From assembly GCA_030446015.1 (NCBI GenBank), contig JASUSO010000001.1, positions 1 through 64,000 on the forward strand: a stretch of DNA of 64,000 nucleotides, in the 5' to 3' direction. The DNA comes from Methanobacteriota archaeon. GTDB taxonomy: Archaea; Halobacteriota; Methanomicrobia; Methanomicrobiales; Methanoculleaceae. Shown here in pieces: positions 24,523 through 33,638 of the stretch (the first letter of the stretch is position 1; every line of letters begins with the position of its first letter). Under the pieces are notes generated by a model. The model was not told the origin of the DNA. It saw only the letters and a program-made list of their open reading frames with translations, and made no database searches. The position numbers and the translations under genes were made by a program.

Positions 24523-27500
24523 ATGGCATTCTTTGACAGGTTCCGGACGAACATCGACGGGTTACGGCAGGCGAAGGACTATCCTGGCCTGGTTGCGGTC
24601 CTGGAGAGCGACGACCCCCGGAGCCGTGCCGATGCAGCGCGGGCGCTCGCTGCCCTCGGGGTTCCCGCCATCCCGGAGATCCTCAAGGCGCTCGAACAGG
24701 CCCGCCCGGCGTCGCGAGACCGGATGGTCGAATCCCTCGTATCAGTCGGCGCACCATCGATCCCGCTGCTTCTTGCCCTGATCCTCCGGGCCGGCCCCGG
24801 TCTGCAGGCATCCATCTCCCGCACCATCGCGGAGGCGGAGAACTCGATGGCCGAGATGCTGATGCCCGCCCTACACCACGACCAGCCGGCAATACGGCGT
24901 GCCACGGTGATCGCCCTGCAAGGGATGGGCAGGAAGGCAATCCCACCCCTCACGAAAGCGCTCCATGACGGCAACCCCTCGGTGCGAAGAGAGGCCGCAA
25001 ACGTGCTTGCCTCGATGAAATGGTCGCCCGAGAACGTCCAGGAGAAGGTGCATTTTTACTGCCTCCGGGAAGACTGGAAGGAACTCGCCAAACTCCAGGG
25101 GGCCGCCGTCCCGGCCCTCCTCAAGGCCCTGGCGAGCACCGACCCCCAAATGCGGAGCGAGTCGGCGCGAACCCTCGGGAAGATCCGCGATCCCCGGGCA
25201 GTCCCGCAGCTCATCAAAGCGGTGAAAGACCCCCGACCGGACGTCCGTATCCGTGCCGTCGAGGCGCTCGGGGAGATCGGGGACGACCGGGCGAAACCCC
25301 CGCTAGTCGATGTCCTGAACGATCCCCACCACCAGGTGCGGATGGAAGCGGCATGGGCCCTCGGCAAACTGGGATGGGTGCCGCAGAGCGACCTGCAGAA
25401 GGCAGAATACCTGATTGCAAGCGAACAGTGGAACGAACTGGTCAGGATGGGAAGAACGGCCATCCCACCGCTCATCCGGGCGCTGGGGATCGGCTACTCG
25501 GGCGTTCGCACCGGCGCGAGCGAAGCGTTGCGGCAACTGGGGCAGCCTGCACTCAACGCCCTGAGTATGGAAGCCTCGTCGAAAGACCCCGCACGAAAAC
25601 AGCGGGCCCTGGCCGCCCTCGAGTACATTCGGCAGCGCCAGGAGGAACTGTCCCGGACAAAGCCCGCACAGGAAGACTCCAGGTACAAAAAGGAACTCGA
25701 AGAAGGGCTTGCCACCCAGAAGAGGTTCGAGGAGCAGTTCGGGCGCCCGAACTACGCCGCTCTGGACAAGCGGATCAAGAGACCTTCGCCGCCTGCGCAG
25801 GATGAGACGCAACAGGAGCCCAAACAGCCCATAGAACAGACGCCAGAAGAGCCTGAGGCGGCCGTGAACCTCAGCGACCTCATCCGGGAGAGCCGGAAGG
25901 CGGAGGCGGCGTGGGCACGGGTCAAGGCGCGCTGGAAGGCCGATCTCCAGGCGGCTCCCGAGAATACGATCTCGCTGGACCAGCTCATCCCGATTGAGTT
26001 CGAGCAGGAGATCGCCGAGGCCGAAGAGGAGGACCTGTTCACCTACCGGCCCGAGGAGGGGGACCGGGAGCCGCAGGAACTGGAGATCCCACAGATCCCG
26101 AGGGAGACGGTTGAACCGCCAGAACCCCCCGAGCCGAGCCCTGAAAAGACGCCGCTCGAAAAGTGCCTTGAAGCGCTCAGGAGCAGCGACGCCAGCATCC
26201 GGGCTGCGGCGGTCGCCGCGCTCCAGAGCATGGGGAAGGAGGCGGTCGGATACCTCATCGAAACACTCTCCGACCCCCACTACAGCGTCCGCATCGCCGC
26301 CGCGGAGGCGCTCGGCGAGATCGGGGATCCGGACGGCGTCGAGGCGCTGGTCCAGGCGCTCGGCGACGCGAGAGAAGACGTCCGGATCGCCGTCATCTCG
26401 GCGCTCGGCCGTATCGGCGACCGCCGGGCCGTCAAACCACTCATTCGCCTCTTCCGCGACAGGTACCACGGCGTCCGGGTCGCCGCGGCGGACGCCGTCG
26501 CGGAGTTCGGCCGTGGCGCACTCAAGGAACTCGAAGAGGCACTGAACGACCCCTTACCGGTCGTCCGGGTGACCGCGGCGAAAGCGATAGGGCTCATCGG
26601 CGCAACCGAGTCGATCGCTGTCCTCGTCACGCATCTCGGGGATACCGCGCCGGACGTCCGGTGGAGCGTTGCCCGGGCCCTGAGCACCTTCGGCGCCATG
26701 GCGGTCGATCCGCTCTTCCTTGTGCTGAGAACAGGCAATAAGGAGGTGAGGCTTGCAGCGATCGATGCTCTCTGGGAGATTCCGGAGAAGGGTGCAGCCG
26801 ACGTTCTGCGCTACGCTCTCGACGATGAAGACGAGGAAGTGAGGACAAGGGCCGCGGCCGCCCTCAGGAAACGGCAGGTGATCGACGTATGGCGGAGGAC
26901 GCTCGGCAGCCAGGTCGAGGAAGAGGAACGCGCCCCGAAGAAGACGAGGAAGGTCCGGGTGGAGGATAAGACGGCGTTCGAGCAGTCGGGCCGGCAGGAT
27001 ATCGACACCCTGATCGGCGCGCTCAAGGACAGGGACTGGAACACGCAGCTCGGTGCCGCTACACGTCTCATCATGATGGGGCGCCCCGCCGTGGACGGCC
27101 TCATCCGTGCGCTCAAGGACGAAGACCCGGATATCCAGTCGGCCGCGGCCAGTATCCTCGGTGACATGCGCGAGACCGCGGTCACGCCGCTCATGGAGGC
27201 CCTGAGCGACAGCGACCGGTTCGTCAGGCTCGTTGCCGCCCGCAACCTGGGCCGGATCGGGAACAAACGGGCTATCGAAGCCCTGATCGGCTCACTGCAC
27301 CAGGAGCCCGACCCCGAGGTCCGGGCGACCGTGGCGGAGGCGCTCGGGTACATGGGGAGCAAAGAGGCGATCGAGCCGCTGGCCCTGGCGCTGCGGGACA
27401 GGGATGAGGACGTCAAGATCGCCGCAGCACGGTCGCTCGGCTACATCGGCGGCCTGAGTGCCATCGAACCGCTGGTCCTGGCGCTCCACGACGTGGACGA

Positions 27501-28011
27501 CCGGGTCAGGTACGCCGCACTCGAGGCCCTGAAGACCCCCGACGAGACGATGCGCCGCCACCTGATCGCCGCTCTCCGGACAGGGGACGAGACGTTCCGG
27601 GCGGGGGTCGCCGAGGCGCTGGAAGCGAGCGGCTGGAGACCGGAGACCGGCGAAGAACGGACGCTCTACCTCATGGCGCAGGGGAGGTGGGCCGAGGTGG
27701 AATGGGTCGGCGCCGACGCGCTGCCGGTGCTTGCGGAAGCGCTCTCCGATCAGCTGATCGAGGTCCGGGCGAACGCCGTCCGGGCGATCGACCGGATCGG
27801 GGGAGAGGGCGCTGTCGCCCCGCTCATCCAGGCACTCAGGGACGATGCGCTTGCGGTCAGAAAACGTGCCGAATGGGCCCTGATCCAGATGGGCGAGGCG
27901 GTGCTTCCGGCGCTCGACCAGGCGCTCAGCAAGGCGGCGCAGCCGGAGGCCCGGGAGGGGCTGCAGCGGATCATTGAGGAGATCCGCAGAAAAGAGACGG
28001 GAAGGATCTAG
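24523..28011 (+). CDS. Very large HEAT-repeat (PBS lyase-like) protein
   Basis: 1162 residues, made almost wholly of roughly 31-residue HEAT units of the form A-x-x-A-L-G-x-I-G-D-x-x-A-V-x-x-L-I-x-A-L-x-D. The N-terminal array (about 1-370) is separated from the C-terminal array (about 550-1160) by a charged, proline- and glutamate-rich linker near 375-550. Three longer modules recur near residues 166, 283 and 1035, each with a W/R-x-P opening, an aromatic-rich helix and then a G-x-x-A-x-P-x-L-x-x-A-L helix. HEAT arrays bind other proteins. No enzyme domain, signal peptide or membrane segment is visible, so this is probably a cytoplasmic scaffold. Partner unknown. Confidence 0.9.
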   Translation: MAFFDRFRTNIDGLRQAKDYPGLVAVLESDDPRSRADAARALAALGVPAIPEILKALEQARPASRDRMVESLVSVGAPSIPLLLALILRAGPGLQASISRTIAEAENSMAEMLMPALHHDQPAIRRATVIALQGMGRKAIPPLTKALHDGNPSVRREAANVLASMKWSPENVQEKVHFYCLREDWKELAKLQGAAVPALLKALASTDPQMRSESARTLGKIRDPRAVPQLIKAVKDPRPDVRIRAVEALGEIGDDRAKPPLVDVLNDPHHQVRMEAAWALGKLGWVPQSDLQKAEYLIASEQWNELVRMGRTAIPPLIRALGIGYSGVRTGASEALRQLGQPALNALSMEASSKDPARKQRALAALEYIRQRQEELSRTKPAQEDSRYKKELEEGLATQKRFEEQFGRPNYAALDKRIKRPSPPAQDETQQEPKQPIEQTPEEPEAAVNLSDLIRESRKAEAAWARVKARWKADLQAAPENTISLDQLIPIEFEQEIAEAEEEDLFTYRPEEGDREPQELEIPQIPRETVEPPEPPEPSPEKTPLEKCLEALRSSDASIRAAAVAALQSMGKEAVGYLIETLSDPHYSVRIAAAEALGEIGDPDGVEALVQALGDAREDVRIAVISALGRIGDRRAVKPLIRLFRDRYHGVRVAAADAVAEFGRGALKELEEALNDPLPVVRVTAAKAIGLIGATESIAVLVTHLGDTAPDVRWSVARALSTFGAMAVDPLFLVLRTGNKEVRLAAIDALWEIPEKGAADVLRYALDDEDEEVRTRAAAALRKRQVIDVWRRTLGSQVEEEERAPKKTRKVRVEDKTAFEQSGRQDIDTLIGALKDRDWNTQLGAATRLIMMGRPAVDGLIRALKDEDPDIQSAAASILGDMRETAVTPLMEALSDSDRFVRLVAARNLGRIGNKRAIEALIGSLHQEPDPEVRATVAEALGYMGSKEAIEPLALALRDRDEDVKIAAARSLGYIGGLSAIEPLVLALHDVDDRVRYAALEALKTPDETMRRHLIAALRTGDETFRAGVAEALEASGWRPETGEERTLYLMAQGRWAEVEWVGADALPVLAEALSDQLIEVRANAVRAIDRIGGEGAVAPLIQALRDDALAVRKRAEWALIQMGEAVLPALDQALSKAAQPEAREGLQRIIEEIRRKETGRI

Positions 28012-28676
28012 GGCAGCCGCCCGGCTTCCTTCCAGTAGTCGTACTCGTGGTGCCAGCGATCCTTGTTCGCCATGACCAGCGCCTGCATCCGCTCTAGCAT
28101 TGCGGCGTGGAGTTCCTCCTGATCGGGGTAGGTCTCCTTCGTCTCGATGGCTCGTACGAGTCTCTTCCCGAGTTCGTAGGCCCGCCCCTCTGCGGGCACG
28201 ATCGTCTCCGGGTCGCCGCCGAGCACCACGCCGACCCCGCCCACGGTGTTCGCGCCCAGGGTCTGCAGGACTCCGTTCAGGTAATCCACGACCTCGCCCG
28301 CACCGGAACCGCCTGCCGTGGAGACGGCGCACCCGTACTTCCCGATGAACATCTGGCAGTGGATGGCGTCCGCCATCCGGTCGAGCATCGTCTTGATCTG
28401 GGCGGTGACCGAGTTGATGTAGTTGGGCGACCCAAGGACGATCCCGTCGCTCTCAAGCATCTTCTGGTAGAGTTCGGCGAAATCGTCTTTCCTGACGCAC
28501 TCTCCCCGCTCGTAGCAGACCGTGCACCCGATACAGTACTCGATCCGGAGCTTCGCAACATCCACGAGTTCCACCTCGGCCCCGGCGCTCTCTGCCCCGT
28601 CGAGGACGGCCCGGACGAGCCGGAGCGTCTGGCTCCTTGAGCCGCGGGGGCTTCCATTGATCCCAAGTATCTTCAT
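28008..28676 (-). CDS. Flavodoxin-family iron-sulfur flavoprotein (FMN reductase fold)
   Basis: 222 residues. The FMN phosphate loop is GINGSPRGSRSQT at the N-terminus. A compact cysteine motif CIGCTVCYERGEC follows at about 48-60, matching the [4Fe-4S] site of archaeal iron-sulfur flavoproteins, then GSPNYINSVTAQIK. These proteins carry electrons between ferredoxin and other acceptors in methanogens. The gene overlaps the HEAT gene stop by 4 bp on the opposite strand. Confidence 0.9.
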   Translation of the reverse strand: MKILGINGSPRGSRSQTLRLVRAVLDGAESAGAEVELVDVAKLRIEYCIGCTVCYERGECVRKDDFAELYQKMLESDGIVLGSPNYINSVTAQIKTMLDRMADAIHCQMFIGKYGCAVSTAGGSGAGEVVDYLNGVLQTLGANTVGGVGVVLGGDPETIVPAEGRAYELGKRLVRAIETKETYPDQEELHAAMLERMQALVMANKDRWHHEYDYWKEAGRLP

Positions 28677-28724
28677 CGTATCTCCTCTGTAAACCCGTAT
28701 CCCGGATAACCCTTACCCGCAGCC

Positions 28725-29192
28725 TCACGGGATGTCGTGCGTGATCTCGATCCCGGCGCGGTACTGCCGGTCGCAGTCGCCGGGGAGCTGGCTGGTGGTG
28801 AATATCTTCGTCTCGCCGGCCTGGAACCGGGGAGCAAGAACGGTCTCGGTCGCCCGGATCATGTTGCTCTCGTCGTCGATGAGCATGAACCGGATGACGA
28901 CGTTTCGTGCGGGCCCGTCACCGTCGTTGGTCACCGTCCCGGTCATCGTCCAGTAGCAGGACCCGTCGGTGCGCATACGCTTCTCGGGTGCGGTGACAGT
29001 GGCCGAGAACGACGGTTTCGGTCCGGCGGGCGAGTAGGTGGTGTAGGCACCCACTGTCGCCTCGGGGGTCGCGTCCTCCGGCTCCGGCCCGGCGGAGTTC
29101 CCCATGCAGCCCGCCGTGACGGCGGCGCCGAAGAGGCAGCAAAGGAGGACGAACGTTGCAAGACTCCTTCCCGAAAGAGAGTCCTTCTTCAT
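28725..29192 (-). CDS. Lipoprotein with an immunoglobulin-like domain
   Basis: 155 residues. A signal peptide ends in a lipobox TAGC with the lipidated cysteine at position 29, followed by an acidic spacer. The C-terminal 100 residues are beta-rich with the FxLYD-like pattern TMTGTVTNDGDGPARNVVIRF and LIDDESNMI. Such domains occur on many archaeal surface lipoproteins with no known ligand. It is divergent from msrB. Confidence 0.75.
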   Translation of the reverse strand: MKKDSLSGRSLATFVLLCCLFGAAVTAGCMGNSAGPEPEDATPEATVGAYTTYSPAGPKPSFSATVTAPEKRMRTDGSCYWTMTGTVTNDGDGPARNVVIRFMLIDDESNMIRATETVLAPRFQAGETKIFTTSQLPGDCDRQYRAGIEITHDIP

Positions 29193-29283
29193 GATGGTTC
29201 ATCGACCGGCGGATATATAACGGATGCGAAATCGCATCTGGAGCAACGATTTATCTCCTCTCCGGTCAATGGCCGGAACGATG

Positions 29284-29769
29284 ATGAGAGAGACTGGAGA
29301 GACCGCCGGGATGGTGACGGTCTGCAACGCCGTGACCGGGGAGCTGGAAGAGGTCGAGAGGGTCGTCAAATCCGACGAGGAGTGGCGGCGGCAGCTGACG
29401 CCGGAAGAGTTCTCCGTCGCCAGGAAGGCGGGCACGGAGCCGGCCTTCACCGGGCGGTACTGGGACTGCAAGGAGGACGGGCTGTACGTCTGCGTCTGTT
29501 GCGGCAACCACCTCTTCTCCTCGGAGACGAAGTTCGAATCGGGCACGGGCTGGCCGAGTTTCACGAAACCGGTCTCTGAACGAAACATCTGGACGGAGCC
29601 CGACACGCGGTTCGCCATGAACCGGACGGAGGTGCTCTGCCGGCGATGCGACGCCCACCTGGGCCACGTCTTCGACGACGGGCCGCCGCCGACGTATCAG
29701 CGCTACTGCATGAACTCGGCATCGCTCCGGTTCGTGCGGAAAGGGGACCTCGCCGGCCGGCGCGAATGA
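29284..29769 (+). CDS. msrB: Peptide methionine-R-sulfoxide reductase
   Basis: 161 residues from ATG 29284. A TTTATC element at about 29250-29256 gives a leaderless start near here; ATGs at 29269, 29281 and 29311 are alternatives. The MsrB fold shows FESGTGWPSF, the zinc cysteines CVCCGN and CRRCD, and the catalytic cysteine in RYCMNSASLRF near the C-terminus. It reduces methionine-R-sulfoxide in oxidised proteins. A longer frame begins at 29224 but would cross the promoter. Confidence 0.92.
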   Translation: MRETGETAGMVTVCNAVTGELEEVERVVKSDEEWRRQLTPEEFSVARKAGTEPAFTGRYWDCKEDGLYVCVCCGNHLFSSETKFESGTGWPSFTKPVSERNIWTEPDTRFAMNRTEVLCRRCDAHLGHVFDDGPPPTYQRYCMNSASLRFVRKGDLAGRRE

Positions 29770-29800
29770 TTATCCGGGAGCGGCGCCGACCCACTGATCA

Positions 29801-30424
29801 GTGACTGCACAACCATCCCCCTGGGACGAGGACTACCGGAGGCGGGGGAACCTCTGGGGAGGAGCCCCGGCGCCGCTCCCGGAGATCCCGGCCGGCGCGG
29901 CCGTCCTCGAAGTCGGCTGCGGGAACGGCAAGACCCTTGAGGCTATCGCCCGGCGATATCCGCGCGTTGCTGCGATCGATAGCTCCCCCGAGGCCGTCGC
30001 CCTCGCCCGCCGACGCCCGGGGACGGCGGAGATCGGGTTTGCCGTCGCCGACGCCCGGCACCTGCCGTTCCGGGATGCGGCGTTCGACGCGGTCTTCCTG
30101 GTTCACGTCGCGGGCCACCTCCCCGCGCAGGGCAGAAAGGCCGTAGCCGCCGAGGTCGTCCGGGTGCTCGGGCCCGGAGGCACGCTCTTCTTCCGGAGTT
30201 TCTCCGTCGAGGATATGCGCGCCGGGAAGGGGACGGAGACGGAGCCGTGGACGTTCCGGCGGGGCGGGGGCATCATCACCCACTACTTCACCGAGGACGA
30301 GGCGGCGGAACTCTTCTCACCGCTCGTAGCAGTCTCGGTCCGGACGCACCGCTGGCGGATGCGGGTTCGGGGGGAGGACCTCCCCCGGGCCGAGGTGGAG
30401 GGGGTCTTTCGCCGGGAGGGGTAG
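29801..30424 (+). CDS. Class I SAM-dependent methyltransferase
   Basis: 207 residues from GTG. The SAM-binding glycine loop is VLEVGCGNGKTLEAI (about 35-49), with the acidic ribose ligand in AAIDSSPEAV. The post-I region VADARHLPFRDAAFDAVFLVHVAGHL and VVRVLGPGGTLFFRSF are typical of Methyltransf_11. Substrate unknown. It follows msrB by 31 bp and may be co-transcribed. Confidence 0.85.
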   Translation: MTAQPSPWDEDYRRRGNLWGGAPAPLPEIPAGAAVLEVGCGNGKTLEAIARRYPRVAAIDSSPEAVALARRRPGTAEIGFAVADARHLPFRDAAFDAVFLVHVAGHLPAQGRKAVAAEVVRVLGPGGTLFFRSFSVEDMRAGKGTETEPWTFRRGGGIITHYFTEDEAAELFSPLVAVSVRTHRWRMRVRGEDLPRAEVEGVFRREG

Positions 30425-30537
30425 AGCACAGGAAGAACCAGAACGGCGCCCAATCCATCCATCGGCCGGAACCGGAGACATACCTTTTTACCCGCCCGGA
30501 CCGACCTATACGTACCTGAATATGGAGGAAGCCGGAA

Positions 30538-30555
30538 CCGCGCCGGCCGGCGCGG
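30538..30555. repeat. Perfect 18-bp palindrome upstream of hypC
   Basis: CCGCGCCGGCCGGCGCGG reads the same on both strands. It is in the region between the methyltransferase and hypC, about 80 bp before the hypC start. It could be an operator or an RNA hairpin in the leader; it is also compatible with coding chance in a small frame (30522-30656). Confidence 0.5.
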
Positions 30556-30633
30556 CTGCTCCCGGGCTCCTCCGTGCAGCATGGTCAACCTTTTTTGACA
30601 TTCGGACAAAACTACAGGTGAGGAAGAGAGGTC

Positions 30634-30858
30634 ATGTGTATTGCAATGCCCGCTGAGGTACTCGAGATAAAAGAGGGCAACATCGGCGTCGTCGACTTCG
30701 GCGACCTGCAGCAGGAGGTCCGGCTCGACCTCGTCGACGTGAAGGTCGGCGAGTTCGTGCTCGTCCACGTCGGGTTCGCCATCCAGCGCCTCAGCAGAGA
30801 GGAGGGGCTTGAGACCCGCGAGATCTTCAAGCAGGTCTACGCCGCGATGGAGGAGTAA
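30634..30858 (+). CDS. hypC: Hydrogenase maturation chaperone HypC
   Basis: 74 residues beginning MCIAMP, with the essential N-terminal cysteine 2 that carries the Fe(CN)2CO precursor with HypD. The rest (VVDFGDLQQEVRLDLVDVKVGEFVLVHVGFAIQRL) fits the HypC beta barrel. A GGTGAGGAAGAGAGG sequence provides the ribosome binding site. First gene of hypC-hypA-hypE. HypD, HypF and HypB are not in the window. Confidence 0.95.
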   Translation: MCIAMPAEVLEIKEGNIGVVDFGDLQQEVRLDLVDVKVGEFVLVHVGFAIQRLSREEGLETREIFKQVYAAMEE

Positions 30859-31199
30859 TGCACGAGTACAGCATCGCCTACGACATCTACACGACCGCCC
30901 GCCGGGCCGCGATCGAGAACAACGCAAAAGAGGTGAAGTGCGTCAGCGTGGATGTCGGCAAACTGGCGATGGTGAACCCCGAACAGGTGGAGTTCCTCTT
31001 CAACGTCATCATCGAGGACGACCCGCTCTTTACGGGGGCACGACTCTCGTGCCGGGACGTGGAGGCCCGCACCCGCTGCTCCTGCGGGTATGAGGGGGAC
31101 GAGCGGTTCGTCTGTCCTCAGTGCGGGAAACTCCCGGAGATCGTTGCAGGAATGGAAATCGTAGTCACCAACATCGAGATAGAAGTGGACGAAGAATGA
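30858..31199 (+). CDS. hypA: Hydrogenase nickel incorporation protein HypA
   Basis: 113 residues. It begins MHEYSIA, with His2 as the nickel ligand. The zinc site has CSCGYEGDERFVCPQCG (two CxxC pairs). HypA delivers nickel to the large subunit of [NiFe] hydrogenase. It overlaps hypC by one base and hypE by 4 bp, so the three are one operon. Confidence 0.95.
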   Translation: MHEYSIAYDIYTTARRAAIENNAKEVKCVSVDVGKLAMVNPEQVEFLFNVIIEDDPLFTGARLSCRDVEARTRCSCGYEGDERFVCPQCGKLPEIVAGMEIVVTNIEIEVDEE

Positions 31200-32191
31200 A
31201 AGTCAACCTCATGCACGGCGCCGGCGGCGAGGTGATGGGCGAGCTCCTGCGCGTCATCACCAACCTCAAGCACAACAACGCCGGCGGGATCGGGCTCGAA
31301 TCGCTGGACGACGGTGCAGTCATCCCCTTAAACGGCCAGAACATCGTTTTTACGACCGACAACCACGTAATCTCGCCGATCTTCTTCCCCGGCGGGGATA
31401 TCGGGCGGATCGCTGTCTGCGGGACCATCAACGACCTCGCGATGATGGGTGGGCGGCCGATCGCGCTCTCGTGCGGCATGGTCATCCCCGAAGGCTTCGA
31501 GGTCGCCGACCTCGAGCGGATCGTCGCGTCGATGGACGCAGCGCTCGGCGAGTGCGGGGCGAGCCTCGTCACGGGAGACACCAAGGTGCTCGAGCGGAGT
31601 GCGCTCGACACCATCGTCGTCAACACCGCCGGGATCGGCGTCGCCGAGCGGGTGGTGCGGGACAACGGCCTTCGGCCCGGCGATAAGATCCTCGTCAGCG
31701 GCACCATCGGCGACCACGGGATCGCCATCATGGCCCACCGGGAGGGGTTCGACTTCGGCGGCCAGATCAAGTCCGACGTCGCCCCCCTCTGGCCGCTCAT
31801 CGAGAAAGCGCTCGCGGCCGGGGAGATCCACGCGATGAAAGACCCGACGAGGGGCGGGTTCGCAAACGCCATCAACGAGATGGCGAGAAAGAGCGGCGTC
31901 GGAGTCGTCATCGAGGAAGAGGACCTGCCCATCCGGGCGAGCGTCCGGAGCGCCGCCGGGATGCTCGGCATCGATCCGCTTGAGGTGGCAAACGAGGGCA
32001 AGGTCGTCATGGGGGTCGCGCCCAATGATGCCGAGGCTGTCCTCGCGGCCATACGCTCGCACCCCTACGGGCGCGACGCGGCGATCGTCGGCGAGGTCGT
32101 CGAAGGTTCGAACGTCGTGATGCGCACCGCCATCGGCGGAGAGCGGTTCATCGAGCCGCCGGTCGGCGACCCGGTCCCGCGTGTCTGCTAA
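31196..32191 (+). CDS. hypE: Hydrogenase maturation protein HypE
   Basis: 331 residues from ATG 31196; a frame opens at 31121 inside hypA and is rejected. It is a PurM-like ATPase (LMHGAGGEVMGELL, FTTDNHVISPIFFPGGDIG). The C-terminal PRVC places the cysteine at the end, where HypE is thiocarboxamidated and then dehydrated to a thiocyanate that donates CN- to the active-site iron. Translationally coupled to hypA. Confidence 0.95.
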   Translation: MKVNLMHGAGGEVMGELLRVITNLKHNNAGGIGLESLDDGAVIPLNGQNIVFTTDNHVISPIFFPGGDIGRIAVCGTINDLAMMGGRPIALSCGMVIPEGFEVADLERIVASMDAALGECGASLVTGDTKVLERSALDTIVVNTAGIGVAERVVRDNGLRPGDKILVSGTIGDHGIAIMAHREGFDFGGQIKSDVAPLWPLIEKALAAGEIHAMKDPTRGGFANAINEMARKSGVGVVIEEEDLPIRASVRSAAGMLGIDPLEVANEGKVVMGVAPNDAEAVLAAIRSHPYGRDAAIVGEVVEGSNVVMRTAIGGERFIEPPVGDPVPRVC

Positions 32192-32270
32192 CGAGGGGAC
32201 AACAATTTTTTTGCAACGCCCGGGTTGATACCCGCGCCAGTCATATACGATAAACGCCGTGGATACTCGC

Positions 32271-32720
32271 ATGGAGAGGCATGAACCGATGATGGAGGAG
32301 TCGGAGATCGAGGTGCGGCTGGTGGACGTCTGGGACGTCGAGACGATCGCCGACCTCTACCGGGCGGGCGGCTGGTGGAACGAGCGATGGGACCCCGCCG
32401 ACCTTGCCGCCCTCATCGCGGGCAGTTTCGCCTTCGCCGTCGCTGTCGACCGGACGACCGGCAGATCCGTCGGCATGGGCAGGGTGATCTCGGACGGGGT
32501 CTCGGACGGCTACGTGCAGGACCTGGTCGTCCTGCCCGGATACCGCGGCCGGGGCATCGGAACGATGATCTTATCTGCGCTGCTCGATTACTGTACGTCT
32601 AAAGGTGTCGCCTGGGTCGCCCTCGTCGCCGAGCCCGGAACCGAGCCGTTCTACACCGCGCTCGGGTTCCGGAGGATGGAAGGGCACACGCCCATGCGGT
32701 GGTACCCGGATAAGAGGTGA
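32271..32720 (+). CDS. GNAT family N-acetyltransferase
   Basis: 149 residues from ATG 32271, one promoter length after CATATACG (about 32242-32249); GTG at 32259 and ATGs at 32289/32292 are alternatives. The acetyl-CoA site reads VLPGYRGRGIGTMIL and the C-terminal half has ALGFRRMEGHTPM. Substrate unknown. The stop is 3 bp before the next gene. Confidence 0.85.
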   Translation: MERHEPMMEESEIEVRLVDVWDVETIADLYRAGGWWNERWDPADLAALIAGSFAFAVAVDRTTGRSVGMGRVISDGVSDGYVQDLVVLPGYRGRGIGTMILSALLDYCTSKGVAWVALVAEPGTEPFYTALGFRRMEGHTPMRWYPDKR

Positions 32721-32723
32721 AAT

Positions 32724-33638
32724 ATGCTGAAACCGGCCGACTTCAAGCCCGTGACCCTGGACGATCGCGACCTCTTCGACAGGCACTACCGGCAGTTCCC
32801 CCAGGTGCACAGCGACAACACATTCGCGAACATGGTCTGCTGGAACCACTACGCGGACTACCGATACGTGGAGGTCGAAGGCGCGATCGTCCTCTCGAGC
32901 ACCATCGACGGCGTGACATCGTACCGCATGCCGATCGGGCCGAAAAACCCGGATCTCCTCGAAGACCTCATCGACCTCGCGCTCCGGGAGGGCGGCGAAA
33001 CGCCCCTGTGGATTCTCGACCCAGAGAACGAAGCATGGCTCCGGGAGGCCTACCCAGCCCTCCCGCTGCACGAGAACCGGGACTTCTTCGACTACATTTA
33101 CCGAACAGTTGACCTCGCCGAACTCGCCGGGAAGGAGTACGCCACCATCCGTCACCAGGTCCACCGGTTCGGCCGGGAATACACGTACACCGTCGAGACG
33201 ATCACGGAGGAGAACATCCAGGAGGCCTGGGAGTTCCTGGTCGTCTGGTGCGAGTGGCGGGACTGCGACGCCGAACCCATCCTCGCCGCCGAGAAGGACG
33301 CCATCCTCTTTGCCGTGAACAACTTCTTCGCCATCGGGCTCGAGGGCTGGATCGTCAGGATCGGCGGCACCATCGGGGCGATATCGATCGTCGGGCCGGT
33401 CAACGAATCGATGGCGGTCGTTCACTTCGAGAAAGCGCTCCCCGATACCTACAGGAACATCTACAAGGTGATCACGACCGAGACGGCGGCCGGGCTCCGG
33501 GAGCGCTACCGCTACGTCAACCGGGAGTGCGACATGGGCGTCGCCGGGCTCCGCGAGTCGAAGACGCGCTACCACCCCGCGTGCATGGTCAAGGTCCACT
33601 CCGTGACCCGGCGTGACCTGGAGACGTGCTGCCGATGA
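32724..33638 (+). CDS. DUF2156 protein (GNAT-like, lysyltransferase relative)
   Basis: 304 residues. The family fits DUF2156 / COG4866, with two GNAT-like halves. Recognisable blocks are FPQVHSDNTFANMVCWNHYADY, then IGLEGWIVRIGGTIGAISI and YVNRECDMGVAGLRESK. Relatives include phosphatidylglycerol lysyltransferases and cyclic-peptide modifiers. Archaea lack phosphatidylglycerol of the bacterial type, so the acceptor is not known. It is overlapped by pyrC at its stop (ATGA). Confidence 0.8.
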   Translation: MLKPADFKPVTLDDRDLFDRHYRQFPQVHSDNTFANMVCWNHYADYRYVEVEGAIVLSSTIDGVTSYRMPIGPKNPDLLEDLIDLALREGGETPLWILDPENEAWLREAYPALPLHENRDFFDYIYRTVDLAELAGKEYATIRHQVHRFGREYTYTVETITEENIQEAWEFLVVWCEWRDCDAEPILAAEKDAILFAVNNFFAIGLEGWIVRIGGTIGAISIVGPVNESMAVVHFEKALPDTYRNIYKVITTETAAGLRERYRYVNRECDMGVAGLRESKTRYHPACMVKVHSVTRRDLETCCR

